Source: Paenibacillus tyrphae (GTDB lineage: Bacteria > Bacillota > Bacilli > Paenibacillales > NBRC-103111). From it: DNA of 64,000 nt. A program made the translations under genes and the position numbers. Where the stretch lies: the NCBI RefSeq assembly GCF_000722545.1, contig NZ_JNVM01000005.1:62001-126000 (forward strand), written 5' to 3'. This document shows, piece by piece, positions 26,284-35,571 of this stretch (the first letter of the stretch is position 1; the number at the start of each line of letters is the position of its first letter). The notes beneath the pieces are model-generated. The model ran no database searches, had not been told where the DNA came from, and worked only from the letters and a program-made list of their open reading frames with translations.

Positions 26284-28995
26284 ATGAATACGAATCGCAA
26301 AAACGTTTGGACAACCGTATCGCGCGCCATGTTGAACACCGTGCTCGGTGCGGGTTTATTGCTCTCCGGCTTTGCCGGGACGGGGAATGCGGAATATTCC
26401 GCATCCTCCGTTTCCCCTGCAGTGGAGCCGGCCGTATCGGCTGCCGCCTCTGCGGTGATTTCCATTGCGCAAGCGCGCCAGCTTCCCCCGGGCGTCGAGT
26501 TCACCGTCCGCGGAGAGGTGACGGCGGTTTATCCCAAGTCGAACGCCTATATTCACGACGGGACGGCAGGGCTGCGGATTTACGGCTATGACGCCGCCAG
26601 GCTGCGTCTGGGGTCGGAAATTGAAATTACCGGCAGGATCAAAAATTACAACAGCGAGCTGGAGCTGGTTTTTCCTTTTACCGCGACCGAGCTGCCCGGA
26701 GACCAATTCCCGACACCCGCACCGCTGGAGGTTGCGTTGGATCAGGTGGGCGAAGCCAATGCGGGACAGTTCATCAAGGTCAGGAACGTCTGGATCACCG
26801 AAGATTACAGCAGCGGCGACGGCGGCGTGAAGGTGACGGACGGAAACAGCTCGGTGGTCATTTTTGCTCTGGACCAGCCGAACTTAAAAACTTATTTGCA
26901 AAATCTGCCGAAGGACCCGTCCCAAAAATTCGATATCGTCGGAGCGAGCTCGGTGTTCCGGTCGACCAAGCAAATTTTCCCGCGCGGAGAAGCGGATATC
27001 GTGCCGGTGCAACCCAGCGGGGGGACGCAGACGCCCGCTCCGGCAGCGGACAAGCTGACGTTCGACAACCGGCCGCCGGCGGCCGCCCGGTTGAGCGGCA
27101 GCAGTGGCTCCGTTCCGGCTTCGAGCACCGTGAAGCTGTACGCCAACGCGGCCAAAGGAGCCGAGCTCGGAAGCGGGACAGCCGATGGGATCGGCGCTTT
27201 TGCCGTCACCTTCGACAACAGCGCGCAGAAGCTCCAGACCGTCTACGTATCCGCGACCGCAGCCGGCAAAGCGGAAAGCGGCTTGACTGCCGTCAGCGCG
27301 CAAGGCAGCGGCGGCGATACGTTCGACGTGACGGTCACGCACATTTCCGACGGCGATACGTTTAACTTCAGCCCGTCGCTTACGGTGGACGGCAAGTCGG
27401 TGCATATCGTGCGCATGCTCAATATTGACGCCCCGGAAACGGCGCAGGCACCCTTCGGAGATCAGGCCACGCAAGTGATCCAATCGCTGATGCCGCCCGG
27501 AACGGCCGTGAAGCTGGAGCTTGACCAAGTCAAAGTGGATGTCTATGGCCGTCTGCTGGCGCACGTGTACCGCAAGAGCGACAACCTGGATATCAACAAA
27601 GAAATGCTGAAGCGCGGAGCGGCGATCAACTATTACATTTACCCGAACATGAAATATTTCGCGGATTACGGGACGGCGGCGAAGCAGGCTTCGCTGGAAG
27701 GCAAAGGGATCTGGAATCCCAGCTCGCCACTTACTAAGCTGCCTTACGAATACCGGGCGGCGGGCTGCATGGAGCGGTATGTCGGGGATGCGCAAACGAA
27801 AAAATATTATATCCCGAAGCGTTACAAAGAAATTCCGTTCGAGAACCGGGTATTTTTCGGCTACGACAAGCAGGAGTCCAAGACGGCGGGCTATACCCCG
27901 GCAGATCCCGCCGATCCAAACCATAACCCGGCGACGGATTGCACGACCGGAAGCCTCAAGACAATCGCCGAGGTTCGCAGCCAGTGGAATCCAGACACGA
28001 CGTTTCAAGTGGTCGGCAAAGTGACGGTCGTCCATGAGCCGGACCATGCGTTCATTCAAGATGCGACGGGCGGTATTCATCTGTATGGCAAAATTCCGGC
28101 CGGCCTGCAGGTCGGACAAGAAGTGAAAGTGGACGGCAACGTGCAGGAGTTTTACGGGGATCTGGAGTTCAAGAACGCAAGGGTCGAGAAGCTGAATCAG
28201 GACGGGATTCCGACACCGGTCCCGCTGGAGCTTAAGCTGGATCAAGTCGCGGAATCGAACGAAGGCCGCCTGATTGCCGTGCGAAACGTGTGGATCACGG
28301 GCAAATACAACGGCGGCAACGGGGGCATCCGGATTACGGACGATACGGGTACGGAAGTCGTCGTCATTTCCCCGACGAAGGGCGGAACGTTCCTTGACGA
28401 ATTGCAGAAGCTTCCCCAGGGCAAGCAGAACAAATTCGACATTGTCGGCGGAAGCTCCGTTTGGAGCAGCCTGCGGGAGATCTATCCCCGCTCCCTGGCC
28501 GACATCGTCCCGGTAGGCGGAACGGGCGGCCAAGGCTTAGTAAAAGGCACGGTGAAAGCCGAGGGACGCAGCATACAGAGCGCCATCGAGCTTACGGCGA
28601 AGCATCAGACGAGCGGCAAAGAAACCAAAATTACCGCTTCGGCCGACGGCTCCTTTACGATTCCGAATCTGGTCGCCGGAGCTTACACCGTAACGGCGAA
28701 TCTGAAGCACTATATCCCTGTCAAAGCGGCGGTCATTGTGCAGGATGGAAAAGTTACCGACCTCGGCAACTTGGCGACGCCCGGCAACGGCGGGAGCAAG
28801 GAAGGCTTGATGCGGGGAGGCAACGTATATCCCGATGCGGAAATCAACATTTACGATGCGGTGATCGTCGGCGCTTCGCTCAACAAGTCGACGCCGGATG
28901 CCCTTGCAGCGGCGGACATCAACGGAGACGGAGTGGTCGACCAGGCCGACCTCGATCTGGTAGAGAAAAACTTCCTGGCCCAAATCGCAAACTAA
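26284..28995 (+). CDS. Secreted thermonuclease-like protein with OB folds and dockerin-like C-terminus
   Basis: A 903-residue protein with signal peptide (cleavage near GNAEYSA). Order: YhcR-type OB fold (about 58-245), linker, staphylococcal-nuclease domain (348-480: HISDGDTF, RMLNIDAPE, and VDVYGRLLAHVY with the second active-site-type arginine), second OB fold (573-745), a CnaB-like/carboxypeptidase-regulatory domain (752-835) and a C-terminal dockerin-like pair (844-903) with INIYDAVIVGASLNK and the calcium loop ADINGDGVVDQADLDLV. Expected role: extracellular nucleic-acid degradation. It lies 22 bases after the cohesin/SLH protein gene with GGAGG before the ATG, so the two are probably co-transcribed. 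The first dockerin half is degenerate (NVYPDAEINIYD). Confidence 0.88.
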   Translation: MNTNRKNVWTTVSRAMLNTVLGAGLLLSGFAGTGNAEYSASSVSPAVEPAVSAAASAVISIAQARQLPPGVEFTVRGEVTAVYPKSNAYIHDGTAGLRIYGYDAARLRLGSEIEITGRIKNYNSELELVFPFTATELPGDQFPTPAPLEVALDQVGEANAGQFIKVRNVWITEDYSSGDGGVKVTDGNSSVVIFALDQPNLKTYLQNLPKDPSQKFDIVGASSVFRSTKQIFPRGEADIVPVQPSGGTQTPAPAADKLTFDNRPPAAARLSGSSGSVPASSTVKLYANAAKGAELGSGTADGIGAFAVTFDNSAQKLQTVYVSATAAGKAESGLTAVSAQGSGGDTFDVTVTHISDGDTFNFSPSLTVDGKSVHIVRMLNIDAPETAQAPFGDQATQVIQSLMPPGTAVKLELDQVKVDVYGRLLAHVYRKSDNLDINKEMLKRGAAINYYIYPNMKYFADYGTAAKQASLEGKGIWNPSSPLTKLPYEYRAAGCMERYVGDAQTKKYYIPKRYKEIPFENRVFFGYDKQESKTAGYTPADPADPNHNPATDCTTGSLKTIAEVRSQWNPDTTFQVVGKVTVVHEPDHAFIQDATGGIHLYGKIPAGLQVGQEVKVDGNVQEFYGDLEFKNARVEKLNQDGIPTPVPLELKLDQVAESNEGRLIAVRNVWITGKYNGGNGGIRITDDTGTEVVVISPTKGGTFLDELQKLPQGKQNKFDIVGGSSVWSSLREIYPRSLADIVPVGGTGGQGLVKGTVKAEGRSIQSAIELTAKHQTSGKETKITASADGSFTIPNLVAGAYTVTANLKHYIPVKAAVIVQDGKVTDLGNLATPGNGGSKEGLMRGGNVYPDAEINIYDAVIVGASLNKSTPDALAAADINGDGVVDQADLDLVEKNFLAQIAN

Positions 28996-29016
28996 GGAGC
29001 AGTTGGGCAGCATAAG

Positions 29017-29070
29017 AAGCGGCGTCCCGGGCATAAGCGTTGCATGCTTGCGGGGCGCCGCTTTTTTTTT
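29017..29070. terminator. Convergent terminator between nuclease and OsmC genes
   Basis: AAGCGGCGTCCCG (29017-29029) pairs with CGGGGCGCCGCTT (29051-29063), followed by a T run to 29070. It lies between convergent genes and probably ends both. Confidence 0.85.
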
Positions 29071-29087
29071 ACAGAAAGGAAACCAGC

Positions 29088-29636
29088 TTAGCTTTGAGCG
29101 TTTTCCGGAGCCGTATGGATGACGACGCCTTCGACGTCTTGCGGATTTTTCAGCAGGTGAAAAATCGGACATACCCGCTCCACTGCCTCATGAAGCTCAG
29201 CGATCGTCTGTTCGGATTCCGACGAGACAATGTGCAGCTTATACCGGATGTTGTGCGGGTAGATGGGGATATGCTCGAAGCCGGGCTGACCAGCCAAGGC
29301 ATGCTGCTCCCCGGTCACTTCCACCTCCAGCGACTCCAAGGACACGCCCCGTTCGGCGGCTTGAATCAAGGTGATATGCGTCAAGCAGCTGCCGAGCACG
29401 CCGAGCTGAAGCTCCGGCGACGTCGGTCCGAGATTGTACCCGGCGAAGTCCGGCGGACTGTCGCTGATGATCTGAAAATCGCGGATGCGGATTTCGCGTA
29501 CCCCGCTTCGGCCGGCCGCACGCACATTCGCTTTAATCGCCTGCCTGGCCGTTTCCGGCTGCTTCAACGCTTGCTCGTTGCGCTGCAGGCTCGCTTCCCG
29601 TTTTTGAACCAGAAATTCGTTTAAGGTGGACATCAT
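29088..29636 (-). CDS. OsmC family protein
   Basis: A 182-residue OsmC/Ohr-fold protein. The family holds peroxide-reducing cysteines and acts on organic hydroperoxides; here the cysteine in LGVLGSCLTHITL and the one in VERVCPIF have the expected spacing. Family stretches are GPTSPELQLGVLGSCL and a C-terminal beta half. The ATG pair at 29636/29633 leaves the exact start open by one codon. It is divergent from metY, whose product makes sulfur amino acids, so a link to sulfur or redox stress is possible but unproven. Confidence 0.87.
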   Translation of the reverse strand: MMSTLNEFLVQKREASLQRNEQALKQPETARQAIKANVRAAGRSGVREIRIRDFQIISDSPPDFAGYNLGPTSPELQLGVLGSCLTHITLIQAAERGVSLESLEVEVTGEQHALAGQPGFEHIPIYPHNIRYKLHIVSSESEQTIAELHEAVERVCPIFHLLKNPQDVEGVVIHTAPENAQS

Positions 29637-29820
29637 TCGATCACTCCCATACGATTGAATTGATTCCCAAATAAAAAGACTCCATGATTATTCGGCCAAT
29701 GACGTTTCCGGTGCGGTCGAATAACTGGAGCCTCCAAGGGCATGGTGGGCTGGTTGGAATGGTTTGTTCATACAAAATTAAGGCGATTTACTAAAATGTA
29801 GCATCAAACGGCGGATGAAG

Positions 29821-29869
29821 CAACTTGAAAATTTTTAAGTTGACGCTGGCAAGAGTCCCCTGTTAAAAT
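29821..29869 (+). promoter_or_regulatory. metY promoter with overlapping palindrome
   Basis: TTGACG (29840-29845), 18-base spacer, TAAAAT (29864-29869). An inverted repeat CAACTT (29821-29826) and AAGTTG (29837-29842) overlaps the -35 box, a position suited to a regulator. No regulator can be named. Confidence 0.55.
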
Positions 29870-31337
<1,468 letters not shown>

Positions 31338-31349
31338 AGGTAAGTTACG

Positions 31350-31392
31350 AAAAAGCCACAATGCGAGGATTCAGTCGCGTTGTGGCTTTTTT
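31350..31392 (+). terminator. Terminator of metY
   Basis: AAAAAGCCACAATGCGA (31350-31366) pairs with TCGCGTTGTGGCTTTTT starting at 31375, then more T. Strong hairpin, possibly bidirectional. Confidence 0.85.
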
Positions 31393-31476
31393 ATTTTCTC
31401 TTTAAACCACGGAATTACGCGAAATCCGTTGAGCTTGAATTTGCACCGTATGTGCAAAAATATGGCTCTGCCACCT

Positions 31477-31516
31477 ATAAAGAAAAGCAGTCCCGGACAT
31501 CCGTGCCGAGACTGCT
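31477..31516 (-). terminator. Terminator of the butanediol-type dehydrogenase gene
   Basis: On the minus strand AGCAGTCTCGGC pairs with CCGGGACTGCT and is followed by TTTCTTT. It lies just past the dehydrogenase stop. Confidence 0.7.
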
Positions 31517-31532
31517 CGCTAAAATCCGCTGT

Positions 31533-32585
31533 TTACGGTTTGGGAGTTACAAGAATTTTCACTTGATTTTTTTCTTTCAACAAAGCTTCAAAGCCATGTT
31601 CCACCGCTTCGTCCAGCTTGATTCGCTTCGTAACCAGCTTCTCGGCAGGGAAAAAGCCTTTTTCCATCAGCCGGATGACCGCCGGGAATACATTGCGGTA
31701 CCCGATAATGCCTGTCATGTTCCGCTCCTTCATGACGAGGTGGTTCGGCCGGATCGGCGCTTCTCTTTCGAAGATGCTGACAATCATGATCTGTCCGGCG
31801 ACTTTGGTCGACTCGATAGCTTGGGTGAGAACAGGAGGTACTCCGGTTACCTCGAAGGCGATGTCGGCGCCGCCGCCTGTCCGTTTGTGAATCTCTTGTA
31901 CCACATCGTATTCTTGCGGATCGATGACGATTGCACCCAGCTCTTCCGCTTTGAGCTTACGTTCCGGTGAAAGCTCGACGGCGTAAATTTCCGAGGCGCC
32001 GGAAGCCTTCAGTGCTTCAATGACCAGCAAGCCGATCGGACCGGTACCGAACACGACGGCTTTGTCTCCGACCTTCAACTGGCTTGAACGAACGGCGTAC
32101 AGCGCGACGGCGGATGGTTCGACCAGAGCGCCTTGCTCGTAAGAGACGCTGTCGGGAATTTTGTGGACCATGTGTTCATCGACCGCTGCGTATTCGGAGA
32201 AGCCGCCGCCACCGCCGGCGAGGCCGAGAAAGCCCATTTTTTCGCAGAGGTTATATTTACCCTGCTTACACGAGGGGCATGTCCCGCACGCGAAGACGGG
32301 CTCGACGACGACCCGGTCGCCCATCTTCACCGAGGCGACACCTTCCCCGATCTCGACGACTTGTCCGGAAAATTCATGCCCCATCACGATAGGGGCTTTT
32401 TCTTTTGTCAGCGGGTGGGCAGTGCTCTCCGGAATAAAAATCGGGCCGGCCACATATTCGTGCAGGTCGCTTCCGCAAATGCCGCACCATTCCACTCGAA
32501 TTTTTACTTTTCCTTTGAGCGCTTGGGGTTCCGTAATCGTTTCCAAGTGCAGATCCTTCACACCATGCCATCGTAATGCCTTCAT
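31533..32585 (-). CDS. Zinc-dependent (R,R)-butanediol dehydrogenase-like protein
   Basis: Medium-chain NAD(P)-dependent zinc dehydrogenase of 350 residues. Catalytic zinc ligands are C37 (CGICGSD), H70-E71 (MGHEFSG) and E156; the structural zinc lobe has C100, C103, C106 and C114. The Rossmann motif is FGTGPIG (179-185). The sequence around HEYVAGPIFIP and LTKEKAPIVMGHE is like bacterial 2,3-butanediol dehydrogenase (BdhA/YdjL), which interconverts acetoin and 2,3-butanediol. A close relative acting on another polyol cannot be excluded. A sigma-A promoter and a LacI-type operator lie upstream, and a LacI-family gene is divergent. Confidence 0.88.
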   Translation of the reverse strand: MKALRWHGVKDLHLETITEPQALKGKVKIRVEWCGICGSDLHEYVAGPIFIPESTAHPLTKEKAPIVMGHEFSGQVVEIGEGVASVKMGDRVVVEPVFACGTCPSCKQGKYNLCEKMGFLGLAGGGGGFSEYAAVDEHMVHKIPDSVSYEQGALVEPSAVALYAVRSSQLKVGDKAVVFGTGPIGLLVIEALKASGASEIYAVELSPERKLKAEELGAIVIDPQEYDVVQEIHKRTGGGADIAFEVTGVPPVLTQAIESTKVAGQIMIVSIFEREAPIRPNHLVMKERNMTGIIGYRNVFPAVIRLMEKGFFPAEKLVTKRIKLDEAVEHGFEALLKEKNQVKILVTPKP

Positions 32586-32641
32586 GCCTGCATTGCATCT
32601 CCTTACTGGGTTGAGTATAAAATAAATTTAGTGATAAAATA

Positions 32642-32653
32642 GGAAACGTTTCC
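32642..32653. promoter_or_regulatory. LacI-type operator at the dehydrogenase promoter
   Basis: Perfect palindrome GGAAACGTTTCC with the central CG of LacI/CcpA-family operators. It sits directly downstream of the dehydrogenase -10 box, over the expected start, so binding should repress. A 10-of-12 match lies before the neighbouring lacI-family gene. CcpA could also use it. Confidence 0.7.
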
Positions 32654-32661
32654 GTAAATAA

Positions 32662-32691
32662 ATAATGTCACAAGTTTGATACATTTGTCAA
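32662..32691 (-). promoter_or_regulatory. Promoter of the butanediol-type dehydrogenase
   Basis: On the minus strand TTGACA (32691-32686), 18-base spacer, CATTAT (32667-32662). The operator at 32642-32653 follows at the start-site position. Confidence 0.65.
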
Positions 32692-32775
32692 ATTGATTGA
32701 CGAATGAAGAGGGTTTAAGCAGAAGGGGCGGCTTAGCGGTACTTGCCAGTGGCTCGCCAAAATGGCGTCACCGTA

Positions 32776-32784
32776 TGCTATAAT
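32776..32784 (+). promoter_or_regulatory. Extended -10 promoter of the lacI-family gene
   Basis: TGCTATAAT gives an extended -10 (TG-n-TATAAT). No good -35 is visible at 17 bases upstream. Confidence 0.6.
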
Positions 32785-32817
32785 AAAAAGAGACAAACGA
32801 CATCGGTTCGCATCATA

Positions 32818-32829
32818 GAAAACGATTCC
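32818..32829. promoter_or_regulatory. Probable autoregulatory LacI-type operator
   Basis: GAAAACGATTCC, 10 of 12 bases equal to the palindrome at 32642, lies between the lacI-family promoter and its start codon. Confidence 0.5.
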
Positions 32830-32849
32830 AATAAGAAAGGACATCTCTC

Positions 32850-33893
32850 TTGACCAGAAAGCAAAAAGTAACAATTGAAGATGTGGCGAAGAAAGCGGGA
32901 GTGGGAATTGCCACCGTATCGCGCGCCATTAACGATAGCGGCGGGATCAGTCCCAAAACGAAGGCGCAGATCCTGCAGGTGATTGAGGAAATGGGCTTCA
33001 CGCCGAATACTTCGGCGCAAAGCTTGAAGGTGCGGCAAACGTATCAGATTGCCTTGGCCGTCCCGGATATCCGCAATGCGATCATTCCCGAAATTGCCTG
33101 GTCCGTGGAGCAGACTGCGAAGCAGCATGGCTACCGCGTCGTGCAGATCAACACCACCGGGAACGCCCGGACCGAGCTTGAAACGGTGCGCGAGGTAAAG
33201 AAGCTGCATGTGGACGGGCTGATTATTATGCCGCTTGCATATCCCAAAACATTGGTGGAATTGATCAATAAAGCAAGCGTACCCGTCTCGATCATCAACT
33301 ATGGAAAAAAGCTCGACGACCATGTAAAAGCGGACGTTGTCGGCTTGGCCAGCCAGGAAGGCCGTCTCGTGATGGAGCATCTGATCAAAATCGGCCGGAC
33401 GCGAATCGCATACGCGGGTGCCCCGAAGAACAAAATTGAGGAACGGTACTTTGCCTACGAACAGTCGCTGCTGCAGGTAGATCCTTCCCTCGTTTTTTTC
33501 GGCGAGGATTTCTCATTTGAAACGGGCTTGCGCGCGGCCGATTACTTTTACAGCCTCAAACATATGCCGGATGCCATCTATGCAGTCAACGACATGGTGG
33601 CCATCGGGATTGTGAACCGCTTCAAAGAGTTGGGCATCCGCGTTCCGGAAGATGTGGCGGTCGTGGGCATCGACAACAACTTGTGGTCGACGGTGACAAG
33701 TCCGCAAATCAGCTCGGTCTCGATCATGGGGGATGAAGTGGCCCGTCTGGCTACCGAGCTTTTGCTAAAACGGATTCGCGACCACGGTACCGGGGAATAT
33801 GAACGCGTACAGTTCGAGCCGAGGCTCATTGTGCGGGAATCGAGCGTGGCCGTCATTCGCCAACCTCCTTCCATAACGAAAAGGGGCAGATGA
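32850..33893 (+). CDS. LacI-family transcriptional regulator
   Basis: A 347-residue repressor. The N-terminal helix-turn-helix (VTIEDVAKKAGVGIATVSRA, about 7-26) and hinge are followed by a periplasmic-binding-protein-like effector domain (AVPDIRNAIIPEI, GLIIMPLAYP, DAIYAVNDMVAIG, VAVVGIDNN). The start is TTG at 32850, with AAAGGA upstream; the normal LacI N-terminus begins there. It is divergent from the butanediol-type dehydrogenase and both genes carry similar 12-bp operators, so it probably controls that dehydrogenase and itself. The effector is unknown, presumably a sugar or polyol. Confidence 0.92.
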   Translation: MTRKQKVTIEDVAKKAGVGIATVSRAINDSGGISPKTKAQILQVIEEMGFTPNTSAQSLKVRQTYQIALAVPDIRNAIIPEIAWSVEQTAKQHGYRVVQINTTGNARTELETVREVKKLHVDGLIIMPLAYPKTLVELINKASVPVSIINYGKKLDDHVKADVVGLASQEGRLVMEHLIKIGRTRIAYAGAPKNKIEERYFAYEQSLLQVDPSLVFFGEDFSFETGLRAADYFYSLKHMPDAIYAVNDMVAIGIVNRFKELGIRVPEDVAVVGIDNNLWSTVTSPQISSVSIMGDEVARLATELLLKRIRDHGTGEYERVQFEPRLIVRESSVAVIRQPPSITKRGR

Positions 33894-33977
33894 CCGATAC
33901 GGAAAAAAGGGATGTCGCTTCATTTTGATCTCCCGAAAGTCTAGGCTATAATGGGTCTAAAAAGGAGGCGGCTGACG

Positions 33978-34676
33978 ATGGGAGAACCGATCGGATTTTT
34001 ATACGCGCATCCGGACGATGAAACCTTTTTGAGCGCGTGCCTGATACGGCAACTGGCGGATGAAGGACATGCGCCAGTTCTGCTGCTGGCGACTAAGGGT
34101 GAAGCGGGGCAAAAGAACGGCTACGCGGCGCAAGCGACGAAGGAGGAGCTTGCCGCGATCCGGGTCAAGGAAATGGAGAAGGCCGCCGCGGTGCTGGGCA
34201 TTGCGGAAGTGGAGCATCTCGGATTCCCCGACGGAAAGTTGGACACGATGGACGAGACGCTCTTCTTGGAGGCGGTCATCCGCTTCATCAACAAACACCG
34301 CTTGAGAATCGTGGTAACGTTTCCGGAGGACGGCGGCAATTTTCATCCCGACCATATGGCGATTTCGCGGTTTGCGACAGCGGCCGTACTGAGCGGACGG
34401 TGCCCTTCGGTCCAGAAGCTTTACTACAGCCGTTCGAAGACGCTGACCGAGCAAGGCTATGAACCGACGCTCGTCGTCGATACGGAACAAGCATGGAGCG
34501 TTAAAGCGGAAGCGCTGCGCGCCCATACGTCCCAGCTACTTGCAATCGAGAGGTATTTCGGGAATTTGGACGTTTTTCCGGAGAACCGGCGCTATGAGTC
34601 GTTTGTTTTGAACTGGGAACGGGGGCAGCGCTGGCCTTCCAAAACCGAGACAAGTTTATTCGACGACTTGCTCTGA
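33978..34676 (+). CDS. PIG-L family deacetylase (BshB2-like)
   Basis: Zinc-dependent de-N-acetylase of 232 residues. Zinc-site motifs are AHPDDE (10-15) and HPDH (about 124-127). The family removes acetyl groups from N-acetylglucosamine derivatives; in bacilli the small members BshB1/BshB2 act in bacillithiol synthesis. Length and general sequence suit BshB2, but other LmbE-like activities are possible. AAAGGAGG precedes the ATG at 33978; a weaker in-frame start lies at 33951. It is convergent with the DNA glycosylase gene. Confidence 0.88.
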   Translation: MGEPIGFLYAHPDDETFLSACLIRQLADEGHAPVLLLATKGEAGQKNGYAAQATKEELAAIRVKEMEKAAAVLGIAEVEHLGFPDGKLDTMDETLFLEAVIRFINKHRLRIVVTFPEDGGNFHPDHMAISRFATAAVLSGRCPSVQKLYYSRSKTLTEQGYEPTLVVDTEQAWSVKAEALRAHTSQLLAIERYFGNLDVFPENRRYESFVLNWERGQRWPSKTETSLFDDLL

Positions 34677-34702
34677 ACCGACGGCTCGACGGGAAAAGCA
34701 GC

Positions 34703-35362
34703 TCAGCCTGAGACGAGCTCCTCGACCGTTTTGCCTGAATCGACATATCCGCGATTGACGGCCTCCCATAAGTAAAGGGAGGCGACGCTGCAATACGGCG
34801 ACCATTTCTGCGCATGCTGCGCCAAAGGGTTGCCGTCTTTTTTATTTTCCGCCGAATACAGCCATCGGGCTCCTCGAACCAGCCCCGCATCGCCCAGAGA
34901 CAGCACGTTCATTCGCCCCAAAGAAAAAATCAGAAACATTTCCGCCGTCCACTGGCCGATTCCTTTTACCTTGGTCAGCATTTCAACGACTTCGCGGTCT
35001 TCCAGTTGGGGCAGTTGGGTCAGATCGATTTCCTTATGAAGCAGCTTGGCGCTCAAGTCTTTGATGTAGTTGATTTTGGCGGACGATAGTCCGGCGCTTC
35101 GGAGCGCTTCGGGATCGACCCGGTCGATCTCCTCGGGAGTGATGGAGGAGACGAGCGAACTTACCCGGCTGTTGATGGTGGCGGCTGCTTTCACGGAAAG
35201 CTGCTGCCCGACAATCGACAGCACCAGCGACTCAAAATGGCTGCTGCGCACGCTAAGCGTCACTTCGCCGATGAGGGCGATCAGAGCGGCCAGCTTGGCG
35301 TCGCTACGGCAAAGGTAACTTATCCTCTCATCGTCCGAATTCAGCGCAATACTGCGGTTCAC
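34703..35362 (-). CDS. DNA-3-methyladenine glycosylase (AlkA-type, HhH-GPD)
   Basis: Base-excision repair glycosylase of 219 residues that removes alkylated purines. The helix-hairpin-helix KVKGIGQWTAEMF is followed by the GPD-type loop with its catalytic aspartate (SLGDAGLVR). The N-terminal part has the family stretch SIVGQQLSVKAAATI. The ATG at 35362 is close to the expected N-terminus. The gene is on the minus strand, divergent from the Fur-regulated iron operon. Confidence 0.9.
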   Translation of the reverse strand: MNRSIALNSDDERISYLCRSDAKLAALIALIGEVTLSVRSSHFESLVLSIVGQQLSVKAAATINSRVSSLVSSITPEEIDRVDPEALRSAGLSSAKINYIKDLSAKLLHKEIDLTQLPQLEDREVVEMLTKVKGIGQWTAEMFLIFSLGRMNVLSLGDAGLVRGARWLYSAENKKDGNPLAQHAQKWSPYCSVASLYLWEAVNRGYVDSGKTVEELVSG

Positions 35363-35485
35363 GAAGGTTCCCCCTTTTCCATGGCGCCTACTTTGTTGGC
35401 ATCATTATCTCATAAAGTAACGCCCGGGAAAATCCTTGATATAGCCGAAGGACTCATTTCCAAATCCACTCCGAACAACTGGGGA

Positions 35486-35514
35486 TTGACAGATGCAGGA
35501 AACCATTTTAAACT
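35486..35514 (+). promoter_or_regulatory. Promoter of the siderophore uptake operon
   Basis: TTGACA (35486-35491), 17-base spacer, TAAACT (35509-35514). The Fur box starts about 6 bases later. Confidence 0.8.
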
Positions 35515-35517
35515 GTC

Positions 35518-35544
35518 AATTGATAATGATAATTATTATCAATT
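35518..35544. promoter_or_regulatory. Fur box
   Basis: GATAATGATAATTATTATC (35522-35540) matches the 19-bp Fur consensus at 18 of 19 positions, and palindromic symmetry extends by four bases on both sides (AATT). It covers the expected transcription start, so iron-loaded Fur should block the operon. Confidence 0.92.
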
Positions 35545-35571
35545 ACATGTACATACTTAGGGGGCTGTATC

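Noticed and set aside
26884..28533. Long minus-strand open frame of 549 codons opposite the nuclease gene
   Set aside because: It lies fully antisense to a gene with clear domains, has no signal of a family and is rich in Arg/His as expected from the complement of GC-rich coding DNA.
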